Made by a program: the position numbers and the translations under genes
Source of the DNA: Clavelina lepadiformis
Lineage: Eukaryota > Chordata > Ascidiacea > Aplousobranchia > Clavelinidae
Direction of reading: 5' to 3'
Assembly (NCBI RefSeq): GCF_947623445.1
Contig: NC_135247.1
Location: 13,332,501 to 13,396,500, forward strand
DNA length: 64,000 nucleotides
Notes under the pieces: model-generated
The model's database searches: none
What the model saw: only the letters and a program-made list of their open reading frames with translations
Told to the model about the DNA's origin: nothing
Part shown: one piece after another, positions 10,201-22,830 of the stretch
How the letters are laid out: each line of letters begins with the position of its first letter
Numbering within the stretch: position 1 is the first letter of the stretch

Positions 10201-11829
10201 TTACATTTGACTCAAAGGCGTAACTTTGAGTCTAAAAAATATTTCCTTCATGGCCAGCACAATTGTTTTAATAAAATATATCCGAGCATGCATAACACAA
10301 AGTAAGTGGGGCAGACAATCACCCAATACATGGTGTCTGTTATAATACACACTTATCTTTCTACTTAACTGATGAAGATAAACTACTAAGCTATGAGGTC
10401 TAAAAGTTTCAACTTTTATATCTACAGAGCATTTGTCATAAAATAATAGTACGTCTGGTAGTTGCCATAAAAGATCTAAAATTATCTTTTCATCATCTTC
10501 ACATAATAGTGTAACATCAACATCTTCAACTGGTGGAAGTGGAGGATAAACACCACAAATGACCCTCTGTTTGTGAGTATCTAATAAACTTGCGAGACGG
10601 GAGTAATTGTACAACATAAACACAGAAGAAACATTGCTGGTGGTAGGATCTGATCCAAAATTAATTGGTGAAGAAGGAGAAATCATCAGGAGAGAGAGTT
10701 TTAAAATACCTCTTGATAGTTTATCAACCAATGGCAACCAGTTCATATGAACATTGTATTTGCAAGTGTAACTTTCTGTAACATCTTGCTTACACTTTTC
10801 AAAAATATCTTGAACAGATAACGTTGTATGGACAGGCCCAAGGAGTAGCGAGACAAGGTCAAGACATGAACATCCGACAGCATTCTCCGCATTATATTTC
10901 AAGTGGCAGTACTGCAAGAAGGCTAATGTGAACTGATACACATACAAAGCCTTTGACTGAGCAGCAATGTTAACCAACATGGCTCTTCCTTGTTCAGATA
11001 CTTTAGCATGTAATACAATCTCAAATAATTTTGCAATATTCGTTAAAGCCACAGCATCCAGGCTAAACTTTGTAGAGTCTACTTTGTGAAGCAGTTCCCT
11101 GCATTTTAAGCACTTAACTTTATGTTCCCGATTGAAAATAAGCTGGTTGTTATTTCCAGTAACATCATCATACTTGCAATCAAAAAATTCAGATTTCTGA
11201 AAAACGTTCAGTATTGCACTGATAGAATGATGGCCAGGCATACTACTGGCTAATGGAATTTTCAATTGCAAAGTTTCATTTATATAATCTGCATTTAAGT
11301 ATGTAGCTTGCCTGGATATAAATAAATAATTCTTTTGACTACATTCGTACAGTGATGCTACAGATAGAATTCTTGAATCAGTAGCATTATCCGATAAGTA
11401 GCAAATTAGGAATTTATCCGAGTTACTTTTACCTTCTTGGACACTTGATGATGACAGTTTCGCAAAGTTAAAAATTATAGTCTTGAACAGCAATTGTTTG
11501 TTGACTTTAAACAATACAACTGTTCTTTCAAGTTTGATGGCTTCAATGAACACTGGCATACTCCTGTACAGATTGTGCAACTTTTTCAAACATAATTGTA
11601 CTTCTTCATCAGCACTTTCCTCACTTAAATAAGAAGCCTTCCAACGTCGAAGCAAAGCAGATGGAAGCATGAAATCATACAAACCATTCTTCTCATGTCT
11701 GCATTCTGCTATTACAACTTCGGGCACGTCAACACTACATGTTGCCTTCATAATATCGTTTAAATGACAACACATTTGATTTTTATACCTACTTTTATTC
11801 ATACTACACACATCAGTTGTCCAATCCAT
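10201..11829 (-). CDS. DALRD3: DALR anticodon-binding domain protein 3
   Basis: An intact 542-residue frame in a single exon, opening with ATG at 11829; the human protein is about the same length, so it looks complete. The C-terminal third is the DALR domain, an all-helical anticodon-binding fold shared with arginyl-tRNA synthetase, and shows VFMLYNYSRLASLLD, GVYPPLPPV, LLWQLPDVL, VVYLHQLSRKISVYYNR and the ending LKVTPLSQM, matching the family's ...GLPPLSHI end. The first 400 residues are weakly conserved. In mammals DALRD3 binds certain arginine tRNAs and recruits the METTL2 methyltransferase to make 3-methylcytidine at position 32. No synthetase catalytic HIGH/KMSKS motifs are present, as expected. 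The gene lies about 460 bases from ERH on the same strand. It has no introns here, whereas the vertebrate gene has many. Confidence 0.9.
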   Translation of the reverse strand: MDWTTDVCSMNKSRYKNQMCCHLNDIMKATCSVDVPEVVIAECRHEKNGLYDFMLPSALLRRWKASYLSEESADEEVQLCLKKLHNLYRSMPVFIEAIKLERTVVLFKVNKQLLFKTIIFNFAKLSSSSVQEGKSNSDKFLICYLSDNATDSRILSVASLYECSQKNYLFISRQATYLNADYINETLQLKIPLASSMPGHHSISAILNVFQKSEFFDCKYDDVTGNNNQLIFNREHKVKCLKCRELLHKVDSTKFSLDAVALTNIAKLFEIVLHAKVSEQGRAMLVNIAAQSKALYVYQFTLAFLQYCHLKYNAENAVGCSCLDLVSLLLGPVHTTLSVQDIFEKCKQDVTESYTCKYNVHMNWLPLVDKLSRGILKLSLLMISPSSPINFGSDPTTSNVSSVFMLYNYSRLASLLDTHKQRVICGVYPPLPPVEDVDVTLLCEDDEKIILDLLWQLPDVLLFYDKCSVDIKVETFRPHSLVVYLHQLSRKISVYYNRHHVLGDCLPHLLCVMHARIYFIKTIVLAMKEIFFRLKVTPLSQM

Positions 11830-12289
11830 GCCAGAATTTACCTAAATACTACCTATTATATAAAAGCATCACAAATAACATTGCTCCCTAAAGACTTATG
11901 TCACATATCAAATTTTAACAGTATTCCTGTTCAGCTAAGTAGCAACTGTAGACGTTTGATCAAAATTATGCAGTTAAAAACACGAAGACTTATTTCTTAT
12001 GGATAGCATTGACTAAGAATTTTATCACTTCTTCCCAAGTTATGCATGGAAAAGTTAAAACATCATTACATCACTCTAAATAAGATTCATCAAGAGTGTC
12101 AAAAAATAAACTTCACTCTCACACACATCAAAATGGCATTAAAGTTATAGTTTACATAATAACAGATCCTATAAGCACATATAAAAAAATGCTTCACTAT
12201 TATGAGAAATAGTGCTATTAACACCACAGACTGAATTCATATGTCTGTGACCAGAACAATTGTTTTAAAGACTCCGTTTAAATGACTCT

Positions 12290-13873
12290 TTATCTTCCTG
12301 CTTGCTTTCGTAGCAAGATGTATATCTTTTCTTTTATCCAATCTTTGTTGTATGGAGCATATGTAGATGTATTCTTTTGATAAACTAAGCAGCACAAATC
12401 AGCCAATTCATCAATGAAATCAAATAACTGGCTAATATCATATGTTATGGATGGACAATTTGGACTCATTCTCTTTAAATGTTCTTCATAAATCTTGCAA
12501 ACACCTAAAATACACAATGAGATGCAATAACAGCTAAATTGTAACATTAAGGCATGTACATTTAACATTTATACTAATTTTAGCATGAAAGCACACAATG
12601 TGCAACGATTGGTTGCATAAAAAAGCTTTGCCTCTATTGTTACAAAATAACATAGGTTACTTTTTCCACTCTGACTCTTTTTAACAAGTTAAACTTATTG
12701 TTGCTTGTGCCAGTGCTGTAACCAAGTCATTTTTTTAAGACTCAAGTCAAGTCATTTGGGAAGTTGACTTAAGTCAAGTCGGGTCAAATTACTAAATTGC
12801 TCAAGTCAAGTCAAGTCATGCTAAAATATAATGCAATCAATTCGTACAGAGAAGAAGGCAATATTATCGCTACCGTTAACCTAACGTAAACTTTACAATA
12901 TAAAAACCTAAATCTACCTTGTAATCTAAAATTCAGTTTAATTAAACCCTAAATAACTAAAATAAACTTTTAGCATGTCCACTTCCCTCACCTCTTGACC
13001 TAACCTCCTATATCTATGAATGAATGAAGTACTACTGATAAAATGACTGATATGTTGCTATCCCATGTGTTACAAGCTCCAGCATTGCACCACACACAGA
13101 TGAAGGATGTGCTTCATACTCATAACGGTGCATTGTTCGATCATCAAAAATAGAACATAAACAACTTAACACCCTTGGTGAAGTGGCATCACATAGAAGT
13201 AACAGTGACTATACGTTTAACCGATCGTTCGCAAAGAAATCAAATGTTTGTAATTCAGTTGGTCAATAAATTAACAACTAAGATTTAATGACTTGCGTCA
13301 AGTTACTTTCCCGAGACTCGAGTCAAGCCAAGTAATTTAATAAAGTGACTTGAGTCATTACAACACTGGCTTGTGCACATTTTTAAAAACTCGTTGCTTT
13401 TGTACTGTATGTTGTAATGAAAAACTTATTTCCAACTTAAATACATGTAAATTTTCTATTCTAGATGCTGACATTTAATAATTTAATAGCCTTGAATTGT
13501 AAAGCATACTACAAAAATTAATTGAGCTATAAAAATAATGGTAACTAAAATGTATCAGTTTTCTGGCTGTTGCAAATTTTCCAATCAACGTTGCGCTTTA
13601 CAAGTAAGCAGTCTCGATTATTTCCCATGCGCTTCCTAGTTCATACACAATCATGGTTCACTTACCTTTGCATTGTGTGGTGATTATCATGCCATCATGA
13701 ATAATGATGGCACGATAATTATAATTTATTAAAACCTTCTTATGTTTACAATATTTTTAATTGGGAGTAAAAAACACCTTACCTTCCATGCATTCATTTA
13801 CAGATTCATAGTCGGAATATGTTCGACCTTCTGGCTTTTTTGTTGGTTGTACCAGTAAGATTGTATGGGACAT
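12290..13873 (-). CDS. ERH: Enhancer of rudimentary homologue
   Basis: Two coding exons: 13873-13783 ([19 protein letters not shown] ... NECME plus one base) and 12504-12290. The donor is G|GTAAGG and the acceptor TATTTTAG|GTG; the join restores [13 protein letters not shown]. The product is 101 residues against 104 in human, and nearly every family landmark is present: [36 protein letters not shown] is a small nuclear homodimeric scaffold that binds partners such as CIZ1, SAFB proteins and, in mammals, DGCR8 and FAM208A-type factors, acting in RNA processing and silencing. The C-terminus lacks a few residues. The single intron contains a complete hAT MITE (12711-13368). Upstream exons, if any, are non-coding. 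Confidence 0.95.
12711..13368. mobile_element. hAT-type MITE in the ERH intron
   Basis: Starts CAGTGCTGTAACCAAGTCA and ends TGACTTGAGTCATTACAACACTG in inverted orientation (imperfect TIR), with an exact 8-bp target duplication GCTTGTGC at 12703-12710 and 13369-13376. The TIR region is full of AAGTCAAGTC-type subterminal repeats. An 8-bp duplication and CAGTG ends place it in the hAT superfamily. It has no coding capacity. Confidence 0.9.
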
Positions 13874-15118
13874 TGCACAAGTATATAATATGGCGTTTAC
13901 TGAATGAAAAACTAAACAAATCCTGTATGAATTGTACAAAAACAATTGTATTCATAAACGGCATCTATATATCATAAAAAGTCTAGTATACTGTACTACT
14001 TTAATTGCATTCATTAGTCAAAGTTTAGCCATCAAAGTTGAGTTATGTTTTATGCATGAGTCATGGTCAATTTTGCAAAATCAGGTTTTTCTACTTAGCT
14101 CGTAAACAACCACCAAAAGTTGTTCTATTCTTCGCTAGGGAACCAATCGCTCAGTCAGTTTATAATTATAATTTAATTAAAACACTTTATCTGCGATGAC
14201 TATCATTTAGGTTTGAACTTCTTTATCTATTTTCACGTTTGGATTTTCACAAACATCAAAGTCGAAAGTTTGGGCCCCTTGCACTATTTTTATAATTCTC
14301 ATTTGCACAACACTGAAAGTAAATAAACCTACCCTTATAACACAATTTTCATTAAGCTGCAGAGCCGTAGACCAAAAGATCCGTTTGTGCTGTCATAAAG
14401 AGTTTGCATTACAGAGCAGGGACTCCTGGAACCAATTTTGTCTGGATCAACGACCAAAACAATCTGTAATTTTTATATTTCTACCAGTCTTGTGTAAAAC
14501 CAAAGCAAAAACTTGACAAGAATAGACACTACACATACAATCTACAAAACTTGTTCTATAATTTTTCGTTGAGTAAAGACCTATTTATCTGGTCAGTTCG
14601 TAGAGTTTTAATATGTGTGGAATATTCAGAACATCTTTCAATCATTACAACTCCAGTCTTTTGGCCAATTTTGCAATAAAGCAGTTTTTTGCTAATCAAC
14701 GAACATTTTTCATTCTGGGATATAATATCGGTCTTAAATTAATGCATTTACAATTGCAACTCATACATGGGTATGGTTAGTATATTACAAACTTTGTGAT
14801 AAGTACCGGTATTTCAATGTAATCAATGAAATTCATGCACTGTAGTTAAATAAAACCTCTACGGTTGCAGTCATTTCAAATACCGCATGTATAAGTGGCC
14901 TGAGAAAGACAAAAGGCACTTCAGCACATTATGCACTTGTTATGGAGTGTTCATGATATAAGGAAATATAATAAAGTTTAAGATTTTTACACAACATTCT
15001 TTTCATTATTATCAAAATGGAATTTATCAAAATTGTTACTTCCAAACAATGAGCTGTCTATTATTATTGGTATTGGGTTTTTCAATGTTGAAACATTCAG
15101 TGTCTCCACAGAACTGTA
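13874..15118. other. Intergenic upstream of ERH
   Basis: Likely contains the ERH promoter and 5' untranslated region just above 13873. Otherwise AT-rich with no coding pattern seen. Confidence 0.4.
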
Positions 15119-15120
15119 AC

Positions 15121-15161
15121 CTGCCAACTGCCAACTGCCAACTGCCAACTGCCAACTGCCA
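15121..15161. repeat. Short tandem repeat, period 7 (CTGCCAA)
   Basis: Nearly six head-to-tail copies of CTGCCAA without visible mismatch. Confidence 0.95.
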
Positions 15162-15851
15162 CAATGTCAATGCACTAAGTGACTAAACAATTAGCTTAAA
15201 ACTTAATTATGAAATATCAATGCAACATAGCACATGATGATGAATTTATCAAGCAAATGTAAACCTGTTTGGCAACAAATCTATTTTCTTGGCTTCTCCC
15301 TTACATGAAATAGCTGAAATTTGTTGAAGAGTTTTTGTAATCGAAACAAAAACAAGATGCAGTTAGACAAAGCACACACAGTTATGTGCTGTTTAAGTTT
15401 ACTAACGAAAGTAATTATTACATTTTTCCTAACACAGATCTAAGTAAAACAAAGAAAAAAAATATAGAAATTATGAAAGAACAGCATTCTATTGCACACG
15501 CACACCCTCTGTGAAAACATAAATCAGAAACCATTAGCAATGTGTCAATGCATTACATAATCGTAAAAAGTAAATCTTTTATTATCCGTTTACATCATGT
15601 GAACATTATACAACTGTTGATACACCATTATACACATTAGCTTTATAGCTCATTAAAGAAAACTGCATAAATTTTCTGCTTCTACTTCAAATTAAAGCAA
15701 TATACGGTATGTTATTTCTACGCAGCACATTAAAACACATACGTACACCAAATATGTATTTGTAGTTCATACAAACAACATTTGGAAGGTCTTTTTTAAC
15801 AACAAATAAAATATGCCATCTGAGTATTAAAGTATAAAATTAGCACAGCAG
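15162..15851. other. Intergenic, no gene seen
   Basis: AT-rich sequence between the heptamer repeat and the hAT-like element; nothing recognised. Confidence 0.4.
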
Positions 15852-16584
15852 TAGAGATGTACCGATGCCGATGTATCGGATCTTGTCATCATTCTCGGCA
15901 TTGACCGATGTTTGTGACTTTTCACAAAAAGCAAAATTTAATGCAATGTGGTATTTTTCTTGCGTGCTGCCCCATACAGTTTAATATGTGATTTTTAGGT
16001 TTTCCCAAACATTAATAGGTAACTTGCCACTTTTGCAGTTGCAAACCTGTGTTTATACATACAAGCACAGTGCAATGTTAAGGTGTTTTTGGAGACTGAA
16101 ACGGTCTCTCAAAAGTTACATTTCTGTAACTCCAGCAGAAAATTAACAATTTCCGGTTAATACTTAATAGGTTGTGGTCTTTTAAAATTTCTTAGCGGCC
16201 GCCAAAGCAAAACTAAAGAAAACCACTGTAAGCTTGGATAATAATATGTGGTTAGGGTGATGTATAAGTAGCTAAAACGTAACGTACTTTTGAATGAAAA
16301 TAGTTAATTCGTGCTTTCATTGTCATTTTAATTACTTTTGTTCTTTTCTTCTTCTGTGGAAGACCATTTTTTTCAATAAAGGCATGTGATGTTCAATCTT
16401 TTTTTGTTTAAAGTTTAAAGAATTTTATTTCGATATTAGTAAACGTTCTTCGTTAAGAGAGATAATAAAAGGTGGAAAAGCAGTTCCATAAAAGAGCCAA
16501 AGGTTAAACAAAACATGCAAAAAAAGGTAAAGTGGACGATAGATCGGTTTTCCGATGTTTAACATCGGCATCGTTATATCTCTA
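15852..16584. mobile_element. hAT-like element with TAGAGATGTACCGAT ends
   Basis: Left end TAGAGATGTACCGATGCCG, right end CGGCATCGTTATATCTCTA: imperfect inverted complements with internal CCGATGT/ACATCGG repeats. TAGAGATGTACCGAT-type termini are common in Charlie-like hAT elements. No matching 8-bp target duplication was clear (CACAGCAG against CATAGCAC). No transposase. A related right half lies at 25435-25650. Confidence 0.65.
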
Positions 16585-16669
16585 CATAGCACAATACTTG
16601 CACCATGTTTTCCAATGCTTTAAATCAACTGCAGTGTTTGAACTCCTATAAAATCAATTACACACCATA

Positions 16670-17687
16670 CAGTCTAGCCTCGTTATAATGTACACCCGGT
16701 CGGAACTTTGAAAATGAGTTGGTTATATAGGAATCTATAGTTTGTTGTAACCACAAGCCAAGTAGGTAAGCAAAGGTCCATGTACAAAACACCAAATTAA
16801 AAAAATAATATTAAAATTACCTCATAAACATTTACTAATTAAACTGCAGAATAATGTCATTTCGTATACATGAAGTGAATTAGATGTTTGTTGTTTTGGC
16901 AATTACTTTAATTACTATGTGGTACAGCACTGTACTGAGCTAATAAATACTGCAGCCAGGCTTTAAGGTATTACTGAATGAGAAACATGTTAAATCTAAT
17001 CAAAAAGCAAACAAAACAATTTAAATTTAACTCAACTACAATCGCTGCACCTGCTTGACGTTGCCACATTCATTTGTACGACACTTAAAATAGGATTGCA
17101 TAATAATGCGAAAAAGGACAAACAAAAGAGACGGCAAGCATTACTTGAGTTACAATATTACTAGCCACCGGCATGGGAGGACCAACACAACACCTTACAA
17201 AACACACTTCATTGATTAGGTCTGATGTAAAATCATTGTGTGCAGAAATTATTTTCTTTATCTTTCATAATCAAAAACTATAAACAAAACCAAACGGATT
17301 TTCTTGGCAGACCGGCAAAGAAATCAATACAAAAAGTTAGTTGGTTGAAAACCACTTGGTTAAAATATAACATGTTGCAATTGTCTGCCATTTTTTTGCA
17401 TCAGATTAATAATACCGGTGTGATTTAACAAATTATTGACTGTGCAGTAATAAATGCTTTAATCAATTACTGAAACGCGTGTACGTTGTGTAAAAGGCAG
17501 ACTTTTAATTTTTCAGAGCAAATAATTGGACGTTGTATCAATGTACAAGTTACAAAGGTGTTCGCTGTAATCGATGCAAGCAAAAAGTATAATGCTTTAA
17601 GCAGAATTCGGGACTTTAAAATGTAAACGCTGCATAGGTGTAAATGTAACAAACGGGGTACATAGTAACGAGGTTCGACCTTAACAG
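16670..17687. mobile_element. Tigger/pogo-like element, non-coding
   Basis: Left end CAGTCTAGCCTCGTTATAA, right end on the other strand CTGTTAAGGTCGAACCTCG then TTACTATGTACCCC; both have CCTCGTTA followed by ATGTAC. The element is bounded by TA at 16668-16669 and 17688-17689. TA target sites and CCTCGTTATAA termini are hallmarks of Tigger/pogo elements of the Tc1-mariner group. About 1 kb long; the short open frames inside show no DDE motifs. Confidence 0.75.
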
Positions 17688-17689
17688 TA

Positions 17690-18290
17690 AAATAACAACA
17701 ATAGCATCACATGATTGTAAGCTTACTTTTTTAAGGTTCTGGGAAATGGTTCTAAACTGAAATCATATAATAAGCACAGTGATGCACATTAAAGAATAAT
17801 TCACTGTTCTACGATAGACCTATTGTTGTGTTTTTAAAGCAAAGGTTCTTAAAGCCTTAAATCCAATGCTCATGCCAAAGGCCTTTAAAATGCTTAATTT
17901 TCACATCCAAACATATGAAAAAGCAAATTCACAACAGGTATTGTATGATAGAGCTAGCTTTGCTTCTGCATTACAACTTGAAGTGTCCTGATGTGTATAT
18001 TAATGTGGATTAAGAGCAGTGAAAACGATGTTCAAAATTCGAATGTTTAAGCCACTGAAAACAGTGATCACAGATCAAAAAATTTCCAGAATTTGGTAAA
18101 AAGCGAAAATTGAATTTGATCTTTTAGTATCTAGTTGTAATGGATTTGTCATTATAATAAGGTAGTTGCAATATAACATGCTAAATAATACAAAATAAAC
18201 ACCTACTCACAGCAATGTTTCATGTGTCGAATAATTTTCAAAAGCAAATGAAGACCTCTATCAAATATGTCAAGTACTTTGCTATAACAT
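17690..18290. other. 3' flank of CDK5, no gene seen
   Basis: AT-rich; probably carries the CDK5 3' untranslated region near 18290. Nothing else recognised. Confidence 0.4.
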
Positions 18291-19716
18291 CTAACTAGAC
18301 TTGGATGACATTAAATCATTAAAATATGCATGTTGCAGCGCGGCTTCAGCAGTCAATCTTTCTGTAGGATTAGAAATTACCAAACATCGTAAGAGATCAT
18401 GACCACTTGTGTTGAGTTTTGGTACAATATGTGGCCAGTTTGCATTGGCTGGATAATTTGGAAATATTTTATAATCTGGCAGTTTACTAACTCCAGGCCA
18501 TGTTCGTTCACTTGGTGTACCTAACACTTTAAATATTCTTTTTAGTTGATCATCAACATCATTACCGGGAAAGAGTGGCACACCAGCATTGGATATCTCA
18601 GCAAAAATACATCCAGCACTCCATGTGTCTATGGTAGTTGTATATAATTTTGCACCAAATAGGACATCTGGTGGTCGATACCACAATGTTACCACTTCAG
18701 CCGAATAACATCTAACAGGTATACCAAATGATCGTGCCAGACCAAAATCAGCCAACTTCAGTTCTCCGTTTTTATTAATCAGCAAATTCTGTGGTTTAAG
18801 ATCTCTGTGAAGAATGTTTTGCTGATGGCAAAATCCCAAACCTTTTAGAAGTTGGTACATAAATGACTGTACTGTTGCATCATCTATGTCACCTCCACAT
18901 GAATCAAAGTATTTTTTCAGATCTTGTTCACAATATTCAAACACAAGAGTCATTTTTCTTTCACTGTGTAAAACATCGTGAAGACGAACCACATTACGAT
19001 GCTTTAGTTCCTGTTAAGACAAAGAGTCACCAATGCTGAATAAAAGTGCAAGTGCTATATATACAATATGAATGATGCACATTTCTATGATTGCATTGCT
19101 TGGAAAGCGAAGTTAATGAAAACAGACACAAAATCAATTGTAGAAATTGTAAATGTTCATTAGGAATGTGTCGATACTAACATTAATATATTCGGCGAAT
19201 AATAGCAAATTAGCGGTATTTGTGTTCGTATGAATAATGTGCGCTATTCGTCTATGAATAGAATGTATGAATGATTATAACGCTTTACCAGGGGAAGTTT
19301 TCATGTCAAACTACGCTTAATTCGAGTTAAACGATTCACAATTTTCTTGCTGCTATTTAATCAGAGAAAACTGTTCTTTTTATTACACCCTTTACTGTTG
19401 CAGTCACGTACGCTTGCAGCAAAATTAAAATGGATCATGAGTTAACAGTTTTTTTGTTGCAGGAGCGCTTAATTTAATCAGCATAAAAAAGCATAGAAAG
19501 AATTGTGTAGGCCTACTGTCCAAAATTTTAACAAACTGTTTATTATACCTTGAGAATGCAAATTTCACGTAAAGCAGAACTTGGCACACCTTCATCATCA
19601 TCATCAAGCTGAACCCTTTTCAAAGCAACTACTTCACCAGTTTCACGGTTTTTTGCTTTGAAGACTGTTCCATATGTGCCTTCTCCAATTTTTTCTATTT
19701 TCTCATACTTGTGCAT
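18291..19716 (-). CDS. CDK5: Cyclin-dependent kinase 5
   Basis: Two exons, 19716-19549 and 19010-18291, joined at CTCAAG|GTATAA and TCTTAACAG|GAA to restore [20 protein letters not shown]. The 295-residue product (human 292) is a complete proline-directed Ser/Thr kinase: glycine loop GEGTYGTVF at 11-19 with the inhibitory Y15, catalytic K33, the PSSALRE cyclin-binding helix at 45-51 that distinguishes CDK5 from CDK1/2 (PSTAIRE), HRDLKPQN at 124-131 with D126, DFG at 144-146, and [16 protein letters not shown] with S159 in place of the activating threonine. In animals it is activated by p35/p39 rather than classic cyclins and acts in neurons. The last three residues (SKSS region) are not conserved. 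Only one intron remains; the vertebrate gene has about eleven. The ATG lies immediately after an AG of acceptor type (CTTGCAAG|ATG), so a 5' untranslated exon or trans-spliced leader could join there. Confidence 0.97.
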
Positions 19717-22240
19717 CTTGCAAGTAAGAATTTTAAAACCAACTTATAAAGAATGCAAAACAGCAGGCCTATAAAATAATTTAGAAAACTCTTTCCAGTT
19801 AGTTCTCTATCGTTTTTCTAACACATAACTTGTCTATCTTAACTTGCCTTTAAAATATCTTGCATCAAATATCACTGTTATTCAAGATTCTCTTGGATTA
19901 CCCCCTTAAAACTGTGTATAAACAATGTGCCACAACTCATAAGCATAATGCAACTTATCAATAAAAACACTCAAACGATAAGCATTTGTAACTTGACATA
20001 TCGAAAATGACATCTATTATATCTATTTATAATATCTATAGAAATATTACATTATTTATCTTCAGTATAAGTGCTTTGGTATCATCCTGTGCTTAAAAAT
20101 TGCACATCGTCAGCATGTTTTTTAAAGACTTTTTTTGTGATTTGAACGTGTTCTGAGAAAGGAGTACTAGTACCTCTATAACAGCAAAATTATTTGTAAA
20201 CTTAAGTTATATTGTTTGGTTGTTTAGCTGCCTATATGTATTTGCAATCACATTTCAGTGTTCCATAAATTGTTCGTATCTATTCCAGTACACTTGTCTC
20301 CGAGTGCAAACTCCGAAATAGAGTCAACGTATAATATACTCTAGCTGCTATTCTAATTAAAATAGCTTTTTAATCAATAACTTCCACAGAAATGTAACAC
20401 AGTTCCAATGCAGTATATTGTTCGTTTCTGCAGAGTTTTATTTTATAGTTCCATGCACTCGTGGCGTACGATTAAAAATTAATTCAGGATTAGAACAACA
20501 ACTAACACAGTTGCCAAGTAAATAATATGTGCTTAAACTAAAGAACTAGCTGCTTTAAAGAATATTACATATGATTCTATCAATTTAATCAATGAGTCTT
20601 TCATATTACATTCTTTTATTTTAGTTGTTGTTTTTGTTTTGCTTGTTTGCTTCATTTTCACTTATGTTTCATGTATTGTATTTATTACAAACCAATGTCT
20701 CTGCGTACAAATCTCTACGGAAGTGCAGGTGAAATCGGTTAATGACGTATCTATTTTGTCTGACGGTTTTATGCATTTATCCAGTATATGTGTTTAAGCG
20801 GTCTGCTCTAGAAAAAAAGTTTATCGTGAAGAGACAAGTGTGTCAGATTGCAGAGTATGGCAGTTTTCGCCAATTTCTCAGGTGTGCGGAGGCACAATGC
20901 TGGTGTGCAATGCGACTCGTGATCCAACGCTGCCAGGCGTTTGTGCAGCCAGTGCAGATAAAAATGCAGCCTTTTACATTAGAAATCGGTGGAAAAAATC
21001 AATGCTTTCCTTTTTTTTGAGACATGAATTTTAAACATTAATTTTGAGCTTCTTAACACTTGTAATTTTTTTATTTGGGCTTTATATTTCAAATTTTTTA
21101 ACAGAGCTAAAATTAGTGTCTCCTTTTTTTGGAGACACTGATTTGTCCTGGTGTGCAATGCCGTTTCAGAAAAAAATCTATTGTGCGCTCTTGCCATACG
21201 CTGCACTCTGATGACTAGGCCTAGCCTACGTACTCTACAAAAAAATACTCTAACAAAGCCACGCAATCTTCATTACCAGATAAACCGATTTGTTTTGTAT
21301 AAACCGGCATATAAGCCCTTCCAAACAAAACTATCAGACAAAAAAATGGCGAGAGTTTATACGCCAGACCTTAAGTCTAATCATAATATTTTATGTCTCA
21401 TTGGTCGAAACATTGCACATGAGATAAACAGTGCACATGACATTGTGGTTAAAAGGACAAAATCAAAGAAATTCACACACAAATTAATCGTTAAACTCTC
21501 TTTGACGTGTTGTCTTGGTCCGTGGTATGGCGCAATCACGCCGAATTTACGCCACTTGGCGGACAAACTACAGAGTAAAATCTTTATATTATCCTCTTTT
21601 CCGTGGGATTTCTATGTTCCTTGCTACATAGTACTGCAGTTTTCAACTAATTTATTAAGACATTTATCCTGATGTGCGCTAAACAAGCAATGCCTTTACA
21701 AATACTGTTTATAAAGGCATAGAAACAAGCGACAAGCGCAGAAAGGTACGCCAAACATTTAGTAGCGTCCAATTCACCAGCTGCTGTTTAGAAATTCAAA
21801 AAACGCAACCTGTTAACTTGTAACCAGTTGCGCAATCGGTTTTGCTTATTACTTACTTAATTCACTGGCCACCGGGAAATTAAGTGTCAATTTTACCCGG
21901 TGTTCATTTGCTGAGTTCGGGAATAACTGATAAGGTAAACGAAAATTAGTCTGCGAGTACGATAAATGCGGGATGTCAACTTGAAATAACATCCTTGTAT
22001 GTCTAAATCAAATTCCTACATTAAAATCAAGTTGACATGTCTTCTTGATTTCCTACGTCTTGTGCCCACAATTTTGAGATTTCCTTGATGTTCCTGAAAG
22101 TAGAGTAAAAGATATTTCCTAGGATTCTTGATTTCCTACTGTTAGTGACGATTTTCTACATACATATTATGTAAACACGTATGTTTATACAATTTCTATT
22201 ATTTTCTTTATTTTCTCGGTTTCCTATGTCCTAAAATTAA
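19717..22240. other. Intergenic between CDK5 and repeats
   Basis: AT-rich with no gene recognised. Overlapping short open frames at 20742-21672 on both strands have no family resemblance. GTCAACTTGA near 21975 and its complement TCAAGTTGAC near 22029 form a small inverted repeat. Confidence 0.4.
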
Positions 22241-22244
22241 TGTT

Positions 22245-22830
22245 ACCGCTCCCCCTGTTCGATTTCAATACACATGCGGAAGCGCTATTCTTGTGATGCC
22301 TTTAACGACATTTGCTCCTGTTCAGTGGACCCAGGTAACAGTTCTGTGCTCGGGCAATACAATTTAAAAAATGAAAATACCAAATAAAAATGTTTTACGA
22401 TCGGAACTTGCACTTAAGCTATAGTTCGGTAACAATTGAGTCTAGTACAAACTACAAGTTCACAATCACAGGATGCCTTTGTATGCTAAGCTGCAGCTAC
22501 TCAAATTGTCTGCTTATGTCTCTGCTACTCAAATTATCTGCTTGTGTATTTGTATGTCAGACTTTGAACCGAACAATTAACGAGCAGGAAAAAAGTGGAA
22601 AAGCCAAAGATCTCAAAACATGCAAGATAGCAATAATACAATTGTTCTATAAGATGGTAGGTTAGAAACGCCACAAAACCCACAAAATATTTCCTAAGGC
22701 TAACAAATTCACGCCAAATATTACAAACAACGAGACAAGTGCAGTATCGGGAAATGTAGAGGACAAAGTGTGTGTTGAAAATGAAACAAATTTTGCAAAG
22801 ACTTTCCTAAGTCTGAGGATTGATGTTCTG
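22245..22830 (+). repeat. tRNA-derived SINE, copy 3, with extra segment
   Basis: Blocks in order: TGTTCGATTTCAATACACAT (B-box-like) at about 22256, AACAGTTCTGTGCTCGGGCA at 22338, ACGATCGGAACTTGCAC, TTCGGTAAC, and near 22795 GCAAAGACTTTCCTAAGTCTG. Between the last two lies a segment (about 22440-22690) with ATTAACGAGCAGGAAAAA and CTCAAAACATGCAAGAT that also occurs at 37445-37570 and 41490-41600. The open frame 22390-22665 is part of this repeat, not a gene. Confidence 0.5.

Noticed and set aside
15121-15161. Heptamer repeat as a telomere-like sequence
   Set aside because: CTGCCAA does not resemble TTAGGG-type telomere repeats and is only about 41 bases.
20742-21672. Overlapping frames on both strands between CDK5 and ZZZ3
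   Set aside because: No motif, mutual shadows, no start context or splice support.
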